The notes under the pieces: generated by a model
What the model was told of the DNA's origin: nothing
The model's database searches: none
What the model saw: only the letters and a program-made list of their open reading frames with translations
Shown here: piece by piece, positions 11,860 through 23,933 of the stretch
Position numbering within the stretch: the stretch's first letter is position 1
Layout: every line of letters begins with the position of its first letter
Program-made: the position numbers and the translations under genes
Assembly: GCF_943734655.1 (NCBI RefSeq)
Contig: NC_071355.1
Coordinates: 93,875,449 to 93,939,448, forward strand
Length of the DNA stretch: 64,000 bases
Reading direction: 5' to 3'
Source of the DNA: Sabethes cyaneus
Lineage: Eukaryota; Arthropoda; Insecta; Diptera; Culicidae

Positions 11860-14800
11860 AGCATTGCCAACCTGAAACCAACAATTTGAGCGAATCACTT
11901 GCGTTCATGTTCGTGGTGTTCTCTACATTCTTTCATTTTAGACAGTAGTGAATGAAATCAAATATATCATTCATTTATTTTGAACTGCCGATTACAGCAT
12001 ATGAAGTTACAATAGACGTAAACATTGCTCCAAAGTTTTAATTAATTTACTTTAACTAGATTTTGGTTGATTTTAAAATGCAGGTAGATTTAAAAAATAA
12101 ATTATAAGGTCTAAAATATCAGTGAAGAGCAAGAATATTGACTGACAGGTTAATCGAGCAATCATTTAGCACTGCAATTCATGAATGAATTGTTTTGAAA
12201 AGTAGAAAACTGAGAAAGACAAACACTGTCAGCGGTTCAGTAGTCATGTTCATGGGTTGATAGATAAAAGAATGTGTATAGCAAAAAAATGTTGATACAA
12301 TTATCCCGAATCGAAAAAATATTATTAATCAGAAAAGACATAAAGCGGGTTACTTACAAAATTCTGCCAATTTAATTCAAAATTTAATTCAAAATTCTCT
12401 ATTTAGATTCATTCCAATTCGAAATTTGCAACAAAATCGAAACTAATTTTAGTCAATCATAACCAATCATCGTATTAGTAAAGTAAAATTTGAAGACCCC
12501 AACTAGAAATAATACAAGGACACTACAAAACATCAATAAACGAAAAATAAAACAAACACAAAACCATCACAAATCTTTTTGACGTGTTTTAGGAAAACAA
12601 CAAATAAATGAGACAGGAAAAAATAACCTTTTAATGTTTCTGTAAATAAACAAGTTTGTTAAGCTAATGCAAGTACGCATTTTTTGATTATGTGCTGCAT
12701 GTAATCGATTACCTTGCGCTTACGAAAAGTATGTTTCCAATTAAATTCTCTGGGCTCGGTTTATCTCGATCGAAAATCTCGGAAATAAACAAAACAATGT
12801 CAGGCAGTTAAGCTTAACATAATGAAAAACTTTAAAAATATTAGTAACTGAACTGAGTAACTGGGAAAGTATGAGAGAAAAATGTTAAACTTTAAGCAAA
12901 TCTTTCCCAGCGTTTGGATAGTAACTCGGGTGGCACCTCCTACACACGCAGTATTGGATGTGCAACACCCTGTGGTACATGTATACAAGCGAAGTATAAG
13001 AACAGATAAAAGAAGCAAAGAAGCAAGTAAATGGTTACCACCTGCAACACCCACAGCGGCAGTCTCCGAATTTGTTTTATTGCATTACTCTATCAGCCGA
13101 TAGACATAGCCAACCTATGGCTATCGGTATATTTCAATGCTTCATTTGCAGTTGTTAGGTAATATCGTATTGATAAAAGTTTGCTAACTATTCGCACTAA
13201 TTCGAATAGATCGATGAATTTGCAAGAGTTACATCCGCAAAACGAAATTTATTCCTATTTGAACGAAATTGATTACAAATGAAAGGAGAGTTTTTCAAAC
13301 CGTTAACTTTCAAATTTTATGATGAAAAAACAATAATGTTTATCGCGTTGTAGCAATGCGAAGATAAAAGTTAATTCAGCTATTTTTAATAATTTTTAAA
13401 AATTACGTTAAATTGAAGTAAAAGTTATATTATATCGAGTTACGTTATTTCGAAGTTGCTTCAAATCGAGGTTACTTTATATCGAGCTATTACTGTATTA
13501 GTGTTATTTCAAAATAGTTTACATATAGCATCGGACATTCTATTAATACTTTCAAATTATAGGAGTTTCTGCCAAAAAAATAGCAAGCTCAAAAGATTCA
13601 TTCTACTATCTTATACTTGTATAAAAAATGTCTATCCTTCGGCAATCCCACAATATTCAAAACGGTAGGCTGGTGGGTCTACATTTCGAGGAATATCTCT
13701 GACGGCGACAAACCTTCCACCGTTCCAAAGCATCACTTCCGTGTTGGTTTGAGGTAGTATTTACAAGCGCGGCAAGCTACTGCCTGTTTTTTGTAGGGAA
13801 AGGCGTTAAAATAACCCGGAAATTTTTTAGATTGCCACCAAACCGTAGCGTAGAAAGAATGTACGGACAGTATCATTGCTGCGAGTTTCAGGACAACAGC
13901 AGCAGCAGGACAGAGCAACTTCTCCCATTGCAAATTTGCTGCTCTATGACCAAAGATGGATTGCCTTCCAAACCATCATACTCGGAATGCCTTAGATTAT
14001 TTCGTGTGATCATACATGTTATCGAAGCTAAACGGACGCAGGACTTCTACTTCGCCGTGTAGTGTCATACATCCCACCTGTGCTGTGACGGATTCGAAAA
14101 ACGTTTGCTTTAAATTAAGCACCCTCTCCGATTACCGCACAGAATCAGCCAGAGTTTCACCTCGGTGAAAGTAATTTTTCGCTTAATTCATATTTCCGTT
14201 CCTCTGTCTCGAATAATACAGTTATAATAATTTTGAAATGATGCTCTAAATGTCACCCCTATCGCTGTGGCGCCCCACGCTGTTACACGTTCTGCGTAAA
14301 GGAAGTGCCAGCTCTGCATAAATAAACATTTCAACATTCGATAACGTTGACTTACTCGTAAACAGATATTCTAGAAAGCAAAACAACTCGTATGCCACCT
14401 TTTCTATTGAGATAGCTTCCGTATCATAATAGGGTAAATCTCGCAACTGGAAAATAGACACTGCTCCAGTACCGACATGTTGTTTTTGCTACGTCACCCT
14501 AACTCGAGACGCGAAAGACACCTCCCAAATCCGTAAATCAGGTGCAGAATGCTAGATAAACCGTAACCCTAAAACAAGACTAAATACGCAATTCCCACCG
14601 TTCTCGGTTAGCTTTTGACTTGCCGGACACACCGAGCGGGAAAAGTCAGGTGTCTTGTCTTGCCTTAAGCTAAAACAAAAACATGTTCGCTTGAGCGGCA
14701 GTATCACAATACGTGGCTGCGGAGAACAGACAATGCGGACATGCTCCCCCAGGACAGGCTCTTTCTGTTCTCTGGAAATGATTTGTTTTCATACTCGAGG

Positions 14801-16490
14801 TTTGGGTCCATATATGCGTACACAATCGTAACGGATGGCGGATATACCCTTTTCTATTCCATTGATTATTCAACACCAAATAAATGTTCAACCGGTACGT
14901 GTATTATCATGGTATGGCTTTGAGTGCTGCCTGGGAAACTGTTAAAATTTCGATTTTGATCACAACGCTGTAAACAAACATCGTTATATGTTTGGAGTAG
15001 CGACCCTGAGTTTACCTAAAGGGCAACGGGAGCCAATGTACCCAGAAAAGGTACGAAAGGTGATTTAGGTCCGGCACATGGGGTGCATCTCATGTCCTAA
15101 TCTAGCACGGTTGAATTCAATATTTTTTGGGTGCTTAAAAATTTAAAGCGAAAAAGGCGACTTTATCCACGAATTTCAAAAATGCTTGAAAGTTATACTT
15201 TGGATTCCACCGTAACATTTTAATGTAGGTAATTATTTTTCGCAACGAGATGACTAGGTAGTAGTTATGGGCATAGGTCTTTAAAAATGTTTATTAAAAC
15301 TAACTTATTTTTTTGAAATCTGGACTATTCTTTGTCGGAAAACGCCTAAACTTTGAACAATGAATTTCATAAATCAAACTGAAAAAATAGAGTGCTTGAA
15401 CCAGCAGCCAGCTCCCGTCAGCCACGAAAATATGCTAAAAATCAGCAGCTTCGAAAAACAGTAAAACTCACTAAGTCCTAATATAAGTCTAAGTCACTAA
15501 TTGAAGACGGAAACTTTAAGAATGCTTATAACAAGTAAAATATGAATATGAAAATGGTAGTAAATCTGCGTTTAAAGTTAACCAAACAACAAACTACGCA
15601 TTACAATGAAACAATAAATAGGTTTACACTAACAAAACTTTTGAAAATAAAATCACTTCGTCGATTGTATGTGACAGGAAAATGTCGAAACGATTCATGT
15701 AAGCGATGGTTGATACGCCATGTTTCCACACGCAAAAGGTATTAGTACCACTGAAATGAGCAATACAGTTGCAGCAAAAAAGAATAGTCGTATACAGGGC
15801 AATGCAGACGGAGCAAGAAAAAAATCATATATATCCGCTAGAATCCTATGGGACTTTCGCCATTATTTGAGCGAAGTGACACCGATCAATGTACACAAGT
15901 TCTGATTATAGAAAAACCTAGTATTTGTTTTCCCGCAAAGAGGTAAGATTAATTATAAATTGAGTAGTAGAATTAAAGGAAACCTCTCCAATCTTTTCGT
16001 GTATGAGAGATAAGATGTTTTTTTGTATCTTGTTTATACCAATAATTTAGAAAAACATTAAAGTCGAACACGAAATTATTGCAACACAATAAATTTAATG
16101 TCAATATCAAAATACAAACCACAGACATAAAGATGAGACACTGGCGTTAATTCTATCATCTATGCAAAGGCTACGCATCGCGGCACTAGAATATTGCTTC
16201 AAGCATTGAGTATAAAACCGTGCAAATGTGAAACACAGTATTAAACCCTACAAATATAAGTTATTCCGCAACATGCCTAACAGAAGGTGGTAGTGTGCAA
16301 GCGGAATGTGTAGGACAATACTTTTCATGGATTTTCTTCTATTTGTCATGTCTGTTGGATATTTTACAAACGATCAATATAAAACCAAACTTGCAGGACA
16401 GTTTTATACAATTTACATAAATTGGATCAATGATTAGATGTTATCATTTGAACAAGCTAAATTCCCTATTATTTGGCAGTAGTCATTTAT
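11860..16490. other. Intronic DNA without recognised features
   Basis: AT-rich, with frequent stops in all frames. Short open stretches (for example around 12882-13103, 13832-14062 and 15542-15745) show no motif, composition or context supporting a gene. No tRNA, TIR pair or LINE motif was recognised. Confidence 0.5.
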
Positions 16491-16494
16491 GTTC

Positions 16495-17130
16495 CCTGTA
16501 CCTATATAAAACTGACGACCGTCAAAACGTAAGAAACTTTCGCAGAATTACGAGCCTTTGTGCTGCGTCAAAACTATTTGAGATAATCGTGAGTTGAGTT
16601 ATTTTGTCCCACACTATGAACTATTAGTCCACGGTTCAGCATGGTTTCATGTCTGGTCGCTCCGTTTACCCAAACTTCGTTTTGCATTTCGGAAATGGAG
16701 AAAAAGAAGCAAGTCGATGTAATTTACACGGACTTGGAAGCTGCTTTTGCTAGGATTGATCATACAATATTATTGCATGAACTTCCCCGGCAATGGGGCA
16801 TCTCAACAGATGATTCAATGGCTGCTAAGCTCGTACTTGTGCGGAAAAGTACTGCGTGTGAAGCTTGCTCCTGTATTTCTTCGCAGTTTAAGAACATGTC
16901 TGGAATTCCGCAAGGTAGCAATATGGGCCCTGCTCTTTTCACTGTTTTCCTATGACGTCACCTTTCTATTGGGTGGTGGTTGCAGACTTGTATATGCTGA
17001 GGACCTGAATGGTTGCCGCCGCCTAAAAGAACGCTGGTTCGAGAACACAAAAAAGTCTGGTTTCCCAACTGTCGACGGTCATCTGTCAACAGCAGATGCT
17101 CGCGCCAATAGTCTCACAGTTGAGTAGACT
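16495..17130 (+). pseudogene. Jockey-like LINE reverse-transcriptase fragment
   Basis: Split over frames, this reads QNVRNFRRITSLCAASKLFE, then HGFMSGRS, then DVIYTDLEAAFARIDHTILL, then SGIPQGSNMGP, then LVYAEDLN. These are reverse-transcriptase blocks in the correct order: the RPI-like block, the GF block, the first catalytic D in TDLEAAFARID, the GIPQGS block and the YxDD site. The last reads YAED, so a catalytic Asp is lost, and the frame shifts between 16750 and 16930. It is an inactive, 5'- and 3'-truncated copy. The block wording is most like Jockey-clade elements of mosquitoes. Confidence 0.8.
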
Positions 17131-17139
17131 ACGCCGCCA

Positions 17140-17757
17140 TGAGCCTCTAGGTCTGCTTCTTCTGCGTTGTCTCTGCGGATTCCATTTTCGTGGCTTCCTG
17201 CAGATTTCGTTCGCTTCTCTCCTCCAATTCACCTCCACCTACGCTTCCGAATCTCGTTTCTGGCGCTGATGATATCGACAATCGAGTTCCAAATTGGAAA
17301 TGCAAGTGTGAGGCCAGCAAGTCCGAATAATGTCCAGTCCGGGCTATGTTTAACGAAGACCTGCAGTTTCCTCTGCTGATACACATCACGTTCCGCAGGT
17401 AATAGTAGGAATAGCGTCGATTTTCGCCTGGATTCGATTAAGAACCACCTTTCAGAGCACTTTAGGAGTGATACCGAGCAACATGATGCCGCCCTAGTTC
17501 CCATATTCAGATAGGATCCTTTCTTGGTGACTTTAACCAAGATGCCTTGCATCTAGTTCACCGGAAATTTTGCAGTTTCCCAGATATTGCTGGAGAGCTG
17601 ATGTACCATTTGCGGTGACAATACTGGATAAGCTTTCAGCATCTCGGCTGAAATGCAGGTGCTCTGTAAGATTTCATATATTTGAATGCTGCTTCAATTT
17701 CAACTAATGACGGCGCTTTGGAGTTGACACGGTCGATGCGACGTACTGTGGGCGTCA
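17140..17757 (-). pseudogene. LINE reverse-transcriptase N-terminal fragment, minus strand
   Basis: On the minus strand from 17757 it reads TPTVRRIDRVNSKAPSLVEI, a degraded KSYRAP block, and after a stop MQGILVKVTKKGSYL. This matches the order and wording of the + strand LINE at 62170-62450 (RRIKRVNSEAPSLNEIQ, NRAPGIDR, MQDILVKVPKKGDLTD), so both belong to one family. Frames are broken throughout. The part below about 17400 is less certain and may be a different piece of the same or another LINE. Confidence 0.68.
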
Positions 17758-18369
17758 CGCGCTGCTGATATTGGCCTGCAATCACTCTGATTCGTGTATG
17801 CTCAATCCTGGTTTTTGCCGTGTTTGGAATTCATTCCATTCCTATCTCATGCGAAACCCGCACTCGTGTGGTTTAATTTTCTCTTACACACACGTCACTG
17901 CAGTCACTTATTCGAACGAACACGCCGACATAAGCATCCCTTTAAAACTCCCGATCTTATTTTCTTCCTGCTCGGCAACGAGTTTTTGCGCGTATGTGTT
18001 TAGTTAACAGCTACAGTTGTCACTCGGCGTTCGTCGTTGCGCCCAATCTGCTGGTGCCAATTACACGCGAAGGCGCGCACTCCCGCCCATGAGTAGAATC
18101 GAGGGTGGAAATGAAGAAAAGAAAGAAGGAAAAGTAATGCAAAATTTGTATCCCAGTGCGCCACCAGCCAGCCACCAGCATTTGATTTCCCACGAGTTTT
18201 TTGTCTCGGGAATAAGCTATGCAGGAAGACGATGCAAGGATGAGCGTGCGCGAGTGTGTGGGTAGTAAAATGTCTCACACAGCACCGGCGGCTGTTTCTT
18301 TTAAACAGTCCGCAAATACTTTTTGTTCAAATGCGGCAAGTGCACGTATGTCTTCCGTAAGAAAAAGTT
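17758..18369. other. Intronic DNA between LINE fragments
   Basis: No recognised domain. Open stretches near 17771-18007 and 18017-18278 overlap on both strands and have no motif support. The stretch may include unrecognised LINE-derived DNA. Confidence 0.35.
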
Positions 18370-18615
18370 ACAGTCTGAAGCCCGGTCTGATAAGATGCCT
18401 CGTCAGCTTTGTGCGGCGGCGAATGCTTCTTGATCGAAACGTCTTGCGAAGGGAAAAGTAGGCTCGATTCTCAGCTTGAATGCGTCGTTGAATCTCCTTA
18501 CTCGTATTATTGTCGGCGGTGACCAGAAATAGACTAAATATAGGAATTCATCAATCACTTCCAGTCCATCGCCATCAATAGTCACTGTCCGTGGGAGGTA
18601 ATTCTGTATCAACAT
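18370..18615 (-). pseudogene. C-terminal fragment of an APE-type LINE ORF2, minus strand
   Basis: The minus-strand reading YLPRTVTIDGDGLEVIDEFL, then YL and later RRFNDAFKLR, matches the region after the reverse transcriptase of LINEs of this type, where a new-beta-strand block ending in an EF-YLG-like motif precedes the IYKTLIRP region. It lies upstream (minus-strand sense) of the fragment at 17140-17757 but carries a more C-terminal domain. The two are therefore separate insertions, or one rearranged copy. Confidence 0.65.
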
Positions 18616-18649
18616 TTTTTCGTTCGAAAATAGAATTTCTCATTGAAGG

Positions 18650-18940
18650 GGTCAATTCCGATGTAGTGGTTATCATTCACGCCTCTCACGCCGAGGTCCC
18701 GGGCTCAAATCCCAACCCCGCAGAAGTCACGAATGATTCAAGCTGTTAATAATCAAAACTATAATGACTATAATCAAAACAAAAAAAACAATCTCATGAG
18801 CAGCTGCCGACATCTTTCGTCTGTTGCAACATTCTGCTTTTCAGTCAATCCGTGCACCGTATCAATGAAGAGTGGTGTGGTACTGGCTCAAGGTACCACC
18901 TAATGAAGCCTCTTGTCCATGGGCTTTAGAGAGTAATATT
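18650..18940 (+). mobile_element. tRNA-derived SINE, + strand
   Basis: The head at 18650-18725 looks like a tRNA gene. There is an A-box-like TAGTGGTTATCA, a loop region GCCTCTCACGCCGAGGT similar to an anticodon arm, and a B-box-like GGCTCAAATCCC. No closed acceptor stem can be drawn, and an unrelated tail follows (to about 18940), so it is a SINE and not a tRNA gene. The 3' boundary is uncertain. Confidence 0.6.
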
Positions 18941-19000
18941 GGATGAAAAATAGTTAAAAACATAAAAGACATCGCCACTTACGCACCGATAATAAACAGT

Positions 19001-19033
19001 TCGCTCGCTCGTTCGTTCGTTCGTTCGTTCGAA
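19001..19033. repeat. (TCGT)n microsatellite
   Basis: About seven copies of the tetranucleotide TCGT/TCGC, ending in the palindrome CGTTCGAACG. It could be the simple-repeat tail of the SINE just upstream, but unrelated sequence separates them. Confidence 0.8.
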
Positions 19034-19639
19034 CGGACTGTGGAATACGTAAAACCACCCGGACGATATCACAGTATCAAACCACTGCACTGGTCATAGT
19101 GATAATGTCCATACCAAAAAAATGCACTAACTGGGACCTTCTGTTTTCGTGAAATCAAATTTAAACTTGAACTTTCGATTAGACATTAGATTAGCATTTG
19201 AATTTGAATCCGGACTTGCCGTTTTGTCAATAATTGGTTCAAAATTGAACTGAATTGGACTTCAAACTGGACTTGAATTGGAAAATTCAATTCAGCTATT
19301 TAGAAAAATAGCTGAAACATAACATTTCGATCGCCAGTTTATAAAAACAAATAGGGTGACGGAGCTACCTCATCATACGTAATCACGATTCACACTTAAT
19401 TTTGAGATTTAAAAAAAACTTATCCACAAGTACTCAAGTCCAGTGTTCGAGATGAATCTTTCACTTCTTCCCTGTACATTCATTTCCTGTACACCCATTT
19501 TTTTCCATGTGTGGACTCATTACTGCGACCAGTATAGTTGATCTATTGTAATATCGCCCGGGTGTTTGCTGTATGACCTACACTGCATTTCTTTGCTATA
19601 ATCGCTATTGAGTGAGCGATATGCTTATTTTAAATTGTA

Positions 19640-19983
19640 TGCGTGCTTGCGTGTATTGGGGTTTACCCTTCCTTCAAAGCTTGATCTACTTTGCCCACTT
19701 ATTCCTCGCTGCCAGCATTATCCCATATTATAGCCGTCCCTGGCGAGGACTCATTCGTACCTCTGACCAGTACACTTAACTATAGGAGGGACATTTGCAC
19801 TGTCAAGAGGCTTCAGGGGGTAAATATAGAATTCAGCACGAAGGAAGGGTAAATGGAGGGGCCTGAGAATAAACCCATGCTAAAGTCACTTGACATCGAC
19901 TGGCTTGATTCTACTAAGATTCGAACCCACGACCACTCGCTTGTCAAAGCAGACTCGGTAACCTTGCGGCTACGGAGCCCCGA
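19640..19983 (-). mobile_element. tRNA-derived SINE, minus strand
   Basis: The minus-strand head from 19983 begins GGGGCTCCGTAGCCGCAAGG and continues with an anticodon-arm-like part and the B box GGTTCGAATC. It then runs into a non-tRNA body that includes the TCAAGCCAGTCGATGTCAAG segment. The head is clearly tRNA-like; the body boundary near 19640 is an estimate. It belongs to a different SINE family from the Feilai-like copies at 32-41 kb. Confidence 0.6.
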
Positions 19984-21664
19984 TTTAAACGTACACCCAT
20001 TTAAACGGATAAAATTTTTCGGAACTTTGATTTTTACAGAAACAAATTTTATTGTTCAGCGGCAATTCGTCATACAGAAACTGCACTACGCCATAAACAA
20101 GATCTGCTTCCGTCTGTCATTGACAAACACAATTGTTTACAAAAATCAATGCATGTATTCGTTATGCCGTGTGCACAAGCTGTCCAATTTGCACAAGAAA
20201 GTTCAAGTAGTTTTAATCGGAGCTCAAACTTCGATGTTTTTACTTCGAGTGATCTACTTCTGAAGCGCTTTGTCATATTCAAAGCGAATAGAAGAACCAA
20301 CAGGACTTTTATTTTTGAAAAAATAGTGAAAAATAATGATTTTCTTACATTATCTTTTACCTATTATGAAGAGTCAATTCATAAATATTTATGCCAAGTA
20401 TTTATTTGAATTTCATTCGCATCAAAAGGGATTATAATGCTTCGTGCCTATGTCGGGTAAGTAGACGGAGACCCGCCGTAGACGAAACCATCCAGCACCC
20501 TAAATCTGTATTGTCATGAATGATTCTGGTCATATAGGTATAAAGTCACACGTCTTTTCTTTTTGTTGTTTCTATCATATTTATTATTAAGATGCTCCGT
20601 CCGAACTATAAAAATCAAAAGTGTACGGTGTTGGGCCGTGTCCGGCGCTGGGGGACAACCCCCTATGTCACGTACAACTACCGATCCAATATTAACGAAA
20701 ATAACCGTAGGAGCTAGCACAGATCACAAAATAATGATAGCTCGAGTATCGAACGTATGACCAGAAGGGACTGTCGCACTAGAAAAAAAACCATCCCGTT
20801 ACAACGATAGCCCAAGGTAATCGCTGTCAAGCGATATTTCAGATGGAATTAGTCTCCCAATTGTTATTGCTATCACTTAGAAATACGGCAAAATTTCAAT
20901 TTTCCGTTTCATCCCCTGCTCGGGCTCTGTTTTTTTTTTGTTACACCAATCGAAACCATCTACGTAATGTGTAAGCTAGGGAAAAAAATCAATTCTCGCC
21001 GGAGATGTCCAAGAATAAGAAAAATTGTACAATCATTGTTTCCAAATACCGTCACGTAATCAGCAAGGCGTTCGCCAAAGGAATATCGCATTCAGTAGGG
21101 TGAGATGGCAAAAGACAGAAGGAATAAAAGTAGAACTAGACACCGTGTCGATGTCATCTCGATTTCTCCGTTTCCGTCGCTACGCGTCGTTCAGCTTAAC
21201 TCACCGTGGGACAATGCTGAAAAGTGGAAAGCTTAATTTCCTATCAAAATATTGAATTTATAGGATATTAAAAGCTGACCTTTTCTTTGCTGGATGAACG
21301 ATCGTTCCATCGTTTGCTTTTCTACCCCATCCATTGTCCCCACCACGCAGTGGACTGTTTTCCCTTCGCACGCCTGCCGTCCTTGAATCAGCGAACCGAG
21401 ATGAAAATTAAGGGGGTGAATTATAACAAGTGCTTCACCGGTAACTGTTGGGGTTTAGGATTAATGACACAACGGAAAAAGGTGGCCTGGTGTGGGTGTG
21501 GCAACAGGACCGGTGATGATTTGTTGATTATTCGTCCAGTGACGCCTTCGCGAAAGGTTTTGAATTACTTTTGTCCGCAGGCGAACGAAGGATGAGTGTG
21601 GGCTATTAATTTGAGTAATTGCTTTTGTTTACTTTTATTTTTTTGCTTCTGCTCTGTTTTCCAG
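19984..21664. other. Last part of intron 2, no recognised feature
   Basis: No gene or transposon domain was recognised. A GC-richer patch at 20430-20860 (with CGTGTCCGGCGCTGGGGGAC) differs from its AT-rich surroundings and could be a retroelement piece, but no coding motif supports this. The end is the branch/pyrimidine region before exon 3. Confidence 0.4.
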
Positions 21665-21883
21665 ATGGTGTTACATTGACTGAAGTGGTCGCGGAAACTG
21701 CCCCCAAAGAGGTAGTACAGAAAGCGCTCATCGTCCCGGAAAAGGCATCTTCATTTAACGTACATCCGGAACGCTTGTGTCAGGATCAATGTTTCTACTG
21801 CGGTGGCAAGTTCGGTCTGTACGATACACCATGTCACATTGCGGCAATGAAGTCCACCGAAAGGCAGCAGAAGATCCTGGATA
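21665..21883 (+). CDS. Exon 3 of the large nuclear protein: start of the Cys/His-rich module
   Basis: The acceptor TGTTTTCCAG ends at 21664 and the donor A|GTACGT is at 21884, so the exon enters and leaves in phase 1. It completes the Asp codon from exon 2 and reads DGVTLTEVVAET. From about residue 1060 comes the motif LCQDQCFYCGGKFGLYDTPC, followed by His. The C-x3-C-x2-C spacing with a downstream C-H pair looks like a zinc-binding half-site. The rest is helical and basic (MKSTERQQKIL). The family is not recognised. Confidence 0.85.
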
Positions 21884-21955
21884 GTACGTATCGCGACTGA
21901 TGTTAAACATTCAATCAATACAACAACTTTTTAATGAATCTATTTTCCCGAACAG

Positions 21956-22482
21956 GTGAACTGAAAATTAAGATTGATAGCTGTTTATGCGACGCTTGCT
22001 TTCGGCACGTGGACAGAAAGGCCAATTGTCCTTCCTATAGGAAACGAACCGAAGCAAAGTCTCTTTCATCGTTGGCTAAAATACAAAGCAACTCTGGCGT
22101 GTCAGCCGATGACAAGCAAGCGCAGGATGAGGTGATGTTGAATCCAACATCGATGTCGACAGAAAGTGCCGAATCAGAAATGAAAGATGGTCCGAATCAG
22201 GTATCGTCCGTCGAAGATTTGGAGGTCATGGAGGAAAAAATCCATGGCAACTGCTACGTTCAGAATTGTGGTGCAGCTGCTTCGCACACAATCCGCCGCA
22301 AATGGTTGCTCAAGATGAAGAAGACCATCCTGAAAATTATGGAGATAAATTTGGAACAAAACAATGCGACGTCGAACCTTATTCCAATCTGCGATGACCA
22401 CTATAAGCTTATAGACCACCTGATGATATGCGCCATGTGCAGACGTCGATTGCCGAAGAACCACATCTATTACATAGTCAAT
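21956..22482 (+). CDS. Exon 4 of the large nuclear protein: core of the Cys/His-rich module
   Basis: The acceptor CCCGAACAG ends at 21955 and the donor AAT|GTGAGT begins at 22483; phases are 1 in and 0 out. Intron 3 is only 72 bp. Motifs: IDSCLCDACFRHVDRKANC near residue 1110, an acidic Ser-rich linker at about 1140-1195, GNCYVQNCGAAASHTIRRK near 1200, and IPICDDHYKLIDHLMICAMC followed by basic residues near 1250-1270. Repeated CxxC and C-x-H pairs suggest two or more zinc sites; the second block, with its basic helix and ICDDHY, superficially resembles compact DNA-binding zinc domains. This is inference; no family was assigned. Confidence 0.88.
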
Positions 22483-22670
22483 GTGAGTATAAATTCTATC
22501 CCCTTCCAAGGAAGCCGAAATGCGAAATCTCGCTGCACAGGAAATGGGAAGACGATAAATTTTCCAACTTCTTAACTCCTTGCGGTCTGCACTTGCTTGC
22601 CGGTCTGGCAGGCGACAGTGGCTGAATTTTATTTCCCTAACCGGTTGCTTCTTTCTTGTACATTCTGCAG

Positions 22671-22837
22671 GAAATTCCGCAATTAGAGCGCCTTATCCAG
22701 GAGCAAGGAATAGCAATGAAGCTTGGCAATTCGACGCTAGTCGTGTGCAAATTATGCAGATACTATGCTAATTTGTTGCTTAAGCCACCGGATGCAAAAT
22801 CACAGAAGGCTCAGTTCATCAAGAACTACAACCGAAG
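22671..22837 (+). CDS. Exon 5 of the large nuclear protein: end of the Cys/His-rich module
   Basis: The acceptor CATTCTGCAG ends at 22670 and the donor CGAAG|GTGGGT begins at 22838; phases are 0 in and 2 out. It reads EIPQLERLIQEQGIAMKLGN, then VVCKLCRYYANLLLKPPDAK and FIKNYNR. The CKLC pair continues the cysteine pattern of exon 4, and EIPQLERLI looks like an amphipathic helix. The AG left at the end is completed by G in exon 6 to give Arg. Confidence 0.86.
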
Positions 22838-23933
22838 GTGGGTATCGTTTTTGCACGGTAGCGGTAGCACTGAGTACACCGGAGAAAGAGTGAGAAAAAG
22901 TTTATGATTGCCAAAGTTTAATTGGCTGTTTACAATCGGTTTGAAATTGTTTTTTGATTGGGTGTTTACGCGCGTTGCGTCGCATTTGCTGAGAGATACT
23001 TGTTTTTTTTTTTGGCAGAACTTCTCTGTTTTATAGAACCTTCAAGTTCTGTTCGATAATGTGTTTTTGTCTCTTCGGTTATATAATTGCGTAATAAATT
23101 AGGATATTCAATAGATATAGCGATCAGCGAGCGATGCTGATGAGAGAGAGAGTTCTTTAATGACAGAGCAATTTATTGTTGATTGGATTATAGCAAATGG
23201 TACGAGGAAGATTTTAAGACATTTACAACCTTGATATTAATTTGAATTTTCGTTATTTATCGTCCACGATTTATTTATGCAAAATTAAAAGATCCCTCCA
23301 TAGCATGTTGTCAAATGGAGGCGCATGGTTAACTGTGTTTTGTTTGTTTATTAGAGACACTTTCACAGGTTAACTGTGGATAATAGGTACAGTCAGTCCA
23401 CAATCATGGGTCACACACAATTGTGGGTCATTTTAGGTTTAGTTGCTAATTTCTTTTTAAATATGACCTAATCATTGATCAAATTATTAGTGCTACCTAT
23501 GAGTAACGATTTTTTCAATCAATTAGCATAACATTCATGCATTAATCGGTAGATAAAGCTAAAATGACCCATAATTGTGTGTGACCGATGATTGTGGACT
23601 GACTGTATTCAATTTCTATATTCTTTAAAGAATAATTACTCCCAAGAGAGGCGATTTACAAATATGGCACAATCTTTAGCATGTGACCGTAATAATTTCG
23701 GACAAATAGAATTTTTATTTTTGCTTTTTCTAAATTTTGTCGACCAGTGCTTGTTTATTGTTTATATCACGATAAAGAATATTTGATCATTGTCGTCGCA
23801 GTTTGTAAACATTTTCTCGGTCATTTCTCAGTATTATTCGTAGTTAATTAACAAAATCATATGCTCTTATGTAGCTACTTATGAATTGGGCGAACATTCA
23901 AATAATTTAATGCACATTCGTTCATTGTTTCAG
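22838..23933 (+). other. Intron 5, 1.1 kb
   Basis: The intron lies between the donor GTGGGT and the acceptor TTGTTTCAG. It contains a 216-bp MITE (23390-23605) and nothing else that I recognise. Confidence 0.8.
23390..23605. mobile_element. 216-bp MITE with TA duplication in intron 5
   Basis: It begins CAGTCAGTCCACAATCA and ends with the exact reverse complement TGATTGTGGACTGACTG, with TA directly on both sides. The inverted repeat continues inwards imperfectly for about 48 bases (GGGTCACACACAATTGTGGG against its partner) around a short AT-rich centre. There is no coding capacity. The TA duplication and CAGT ends fit a Tc1/mariner-type non-autonomous element. Confidence 0.85.

Larger units (their letters stand above)
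5149..21664 (+). other. Intron 2, 16.5 kb, full of transposon remains
   Basis: This is the stretch between the donor GTAAGT after exon 2 and the acceptor TGTTTTCCAG before exon 3. No host exon was recognised inside it. It holds the repeats listed separately at 6651-8681, 9420-11660, 11477-11584, 16495-17130, 17140-17757, 18370-18615, 18650-18940 and 19640-19983. I see nothing interpretable in 5149-6650 (AT-rich), 11860-16490 or 19984-21664. Confidence 0.75.

Noticed and set aside
13832..14062. Open frame with Ser-rich peptide in intron 2
   Set aside because: It overlaps an equal frame on the other strand, and has no motif, splice context or composition bias.
18650..18725. Possible tRNA gene
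   Set aside because: A and B boxes are present but no acceptor stem closes and a SINE body follows.
19908..19983. Possible tRNA gene on the minus strand
   Set aside because: It has a tRNA-like head with a B box but runs into a non-tRNA body, so it is a SINE.
20430..20860. GC-rich patch as a possible exon or retroelement
   Set aside because: No frame carries a recognisable motif and the surrounding signals are absent. Left as unexplained intronic DNA.
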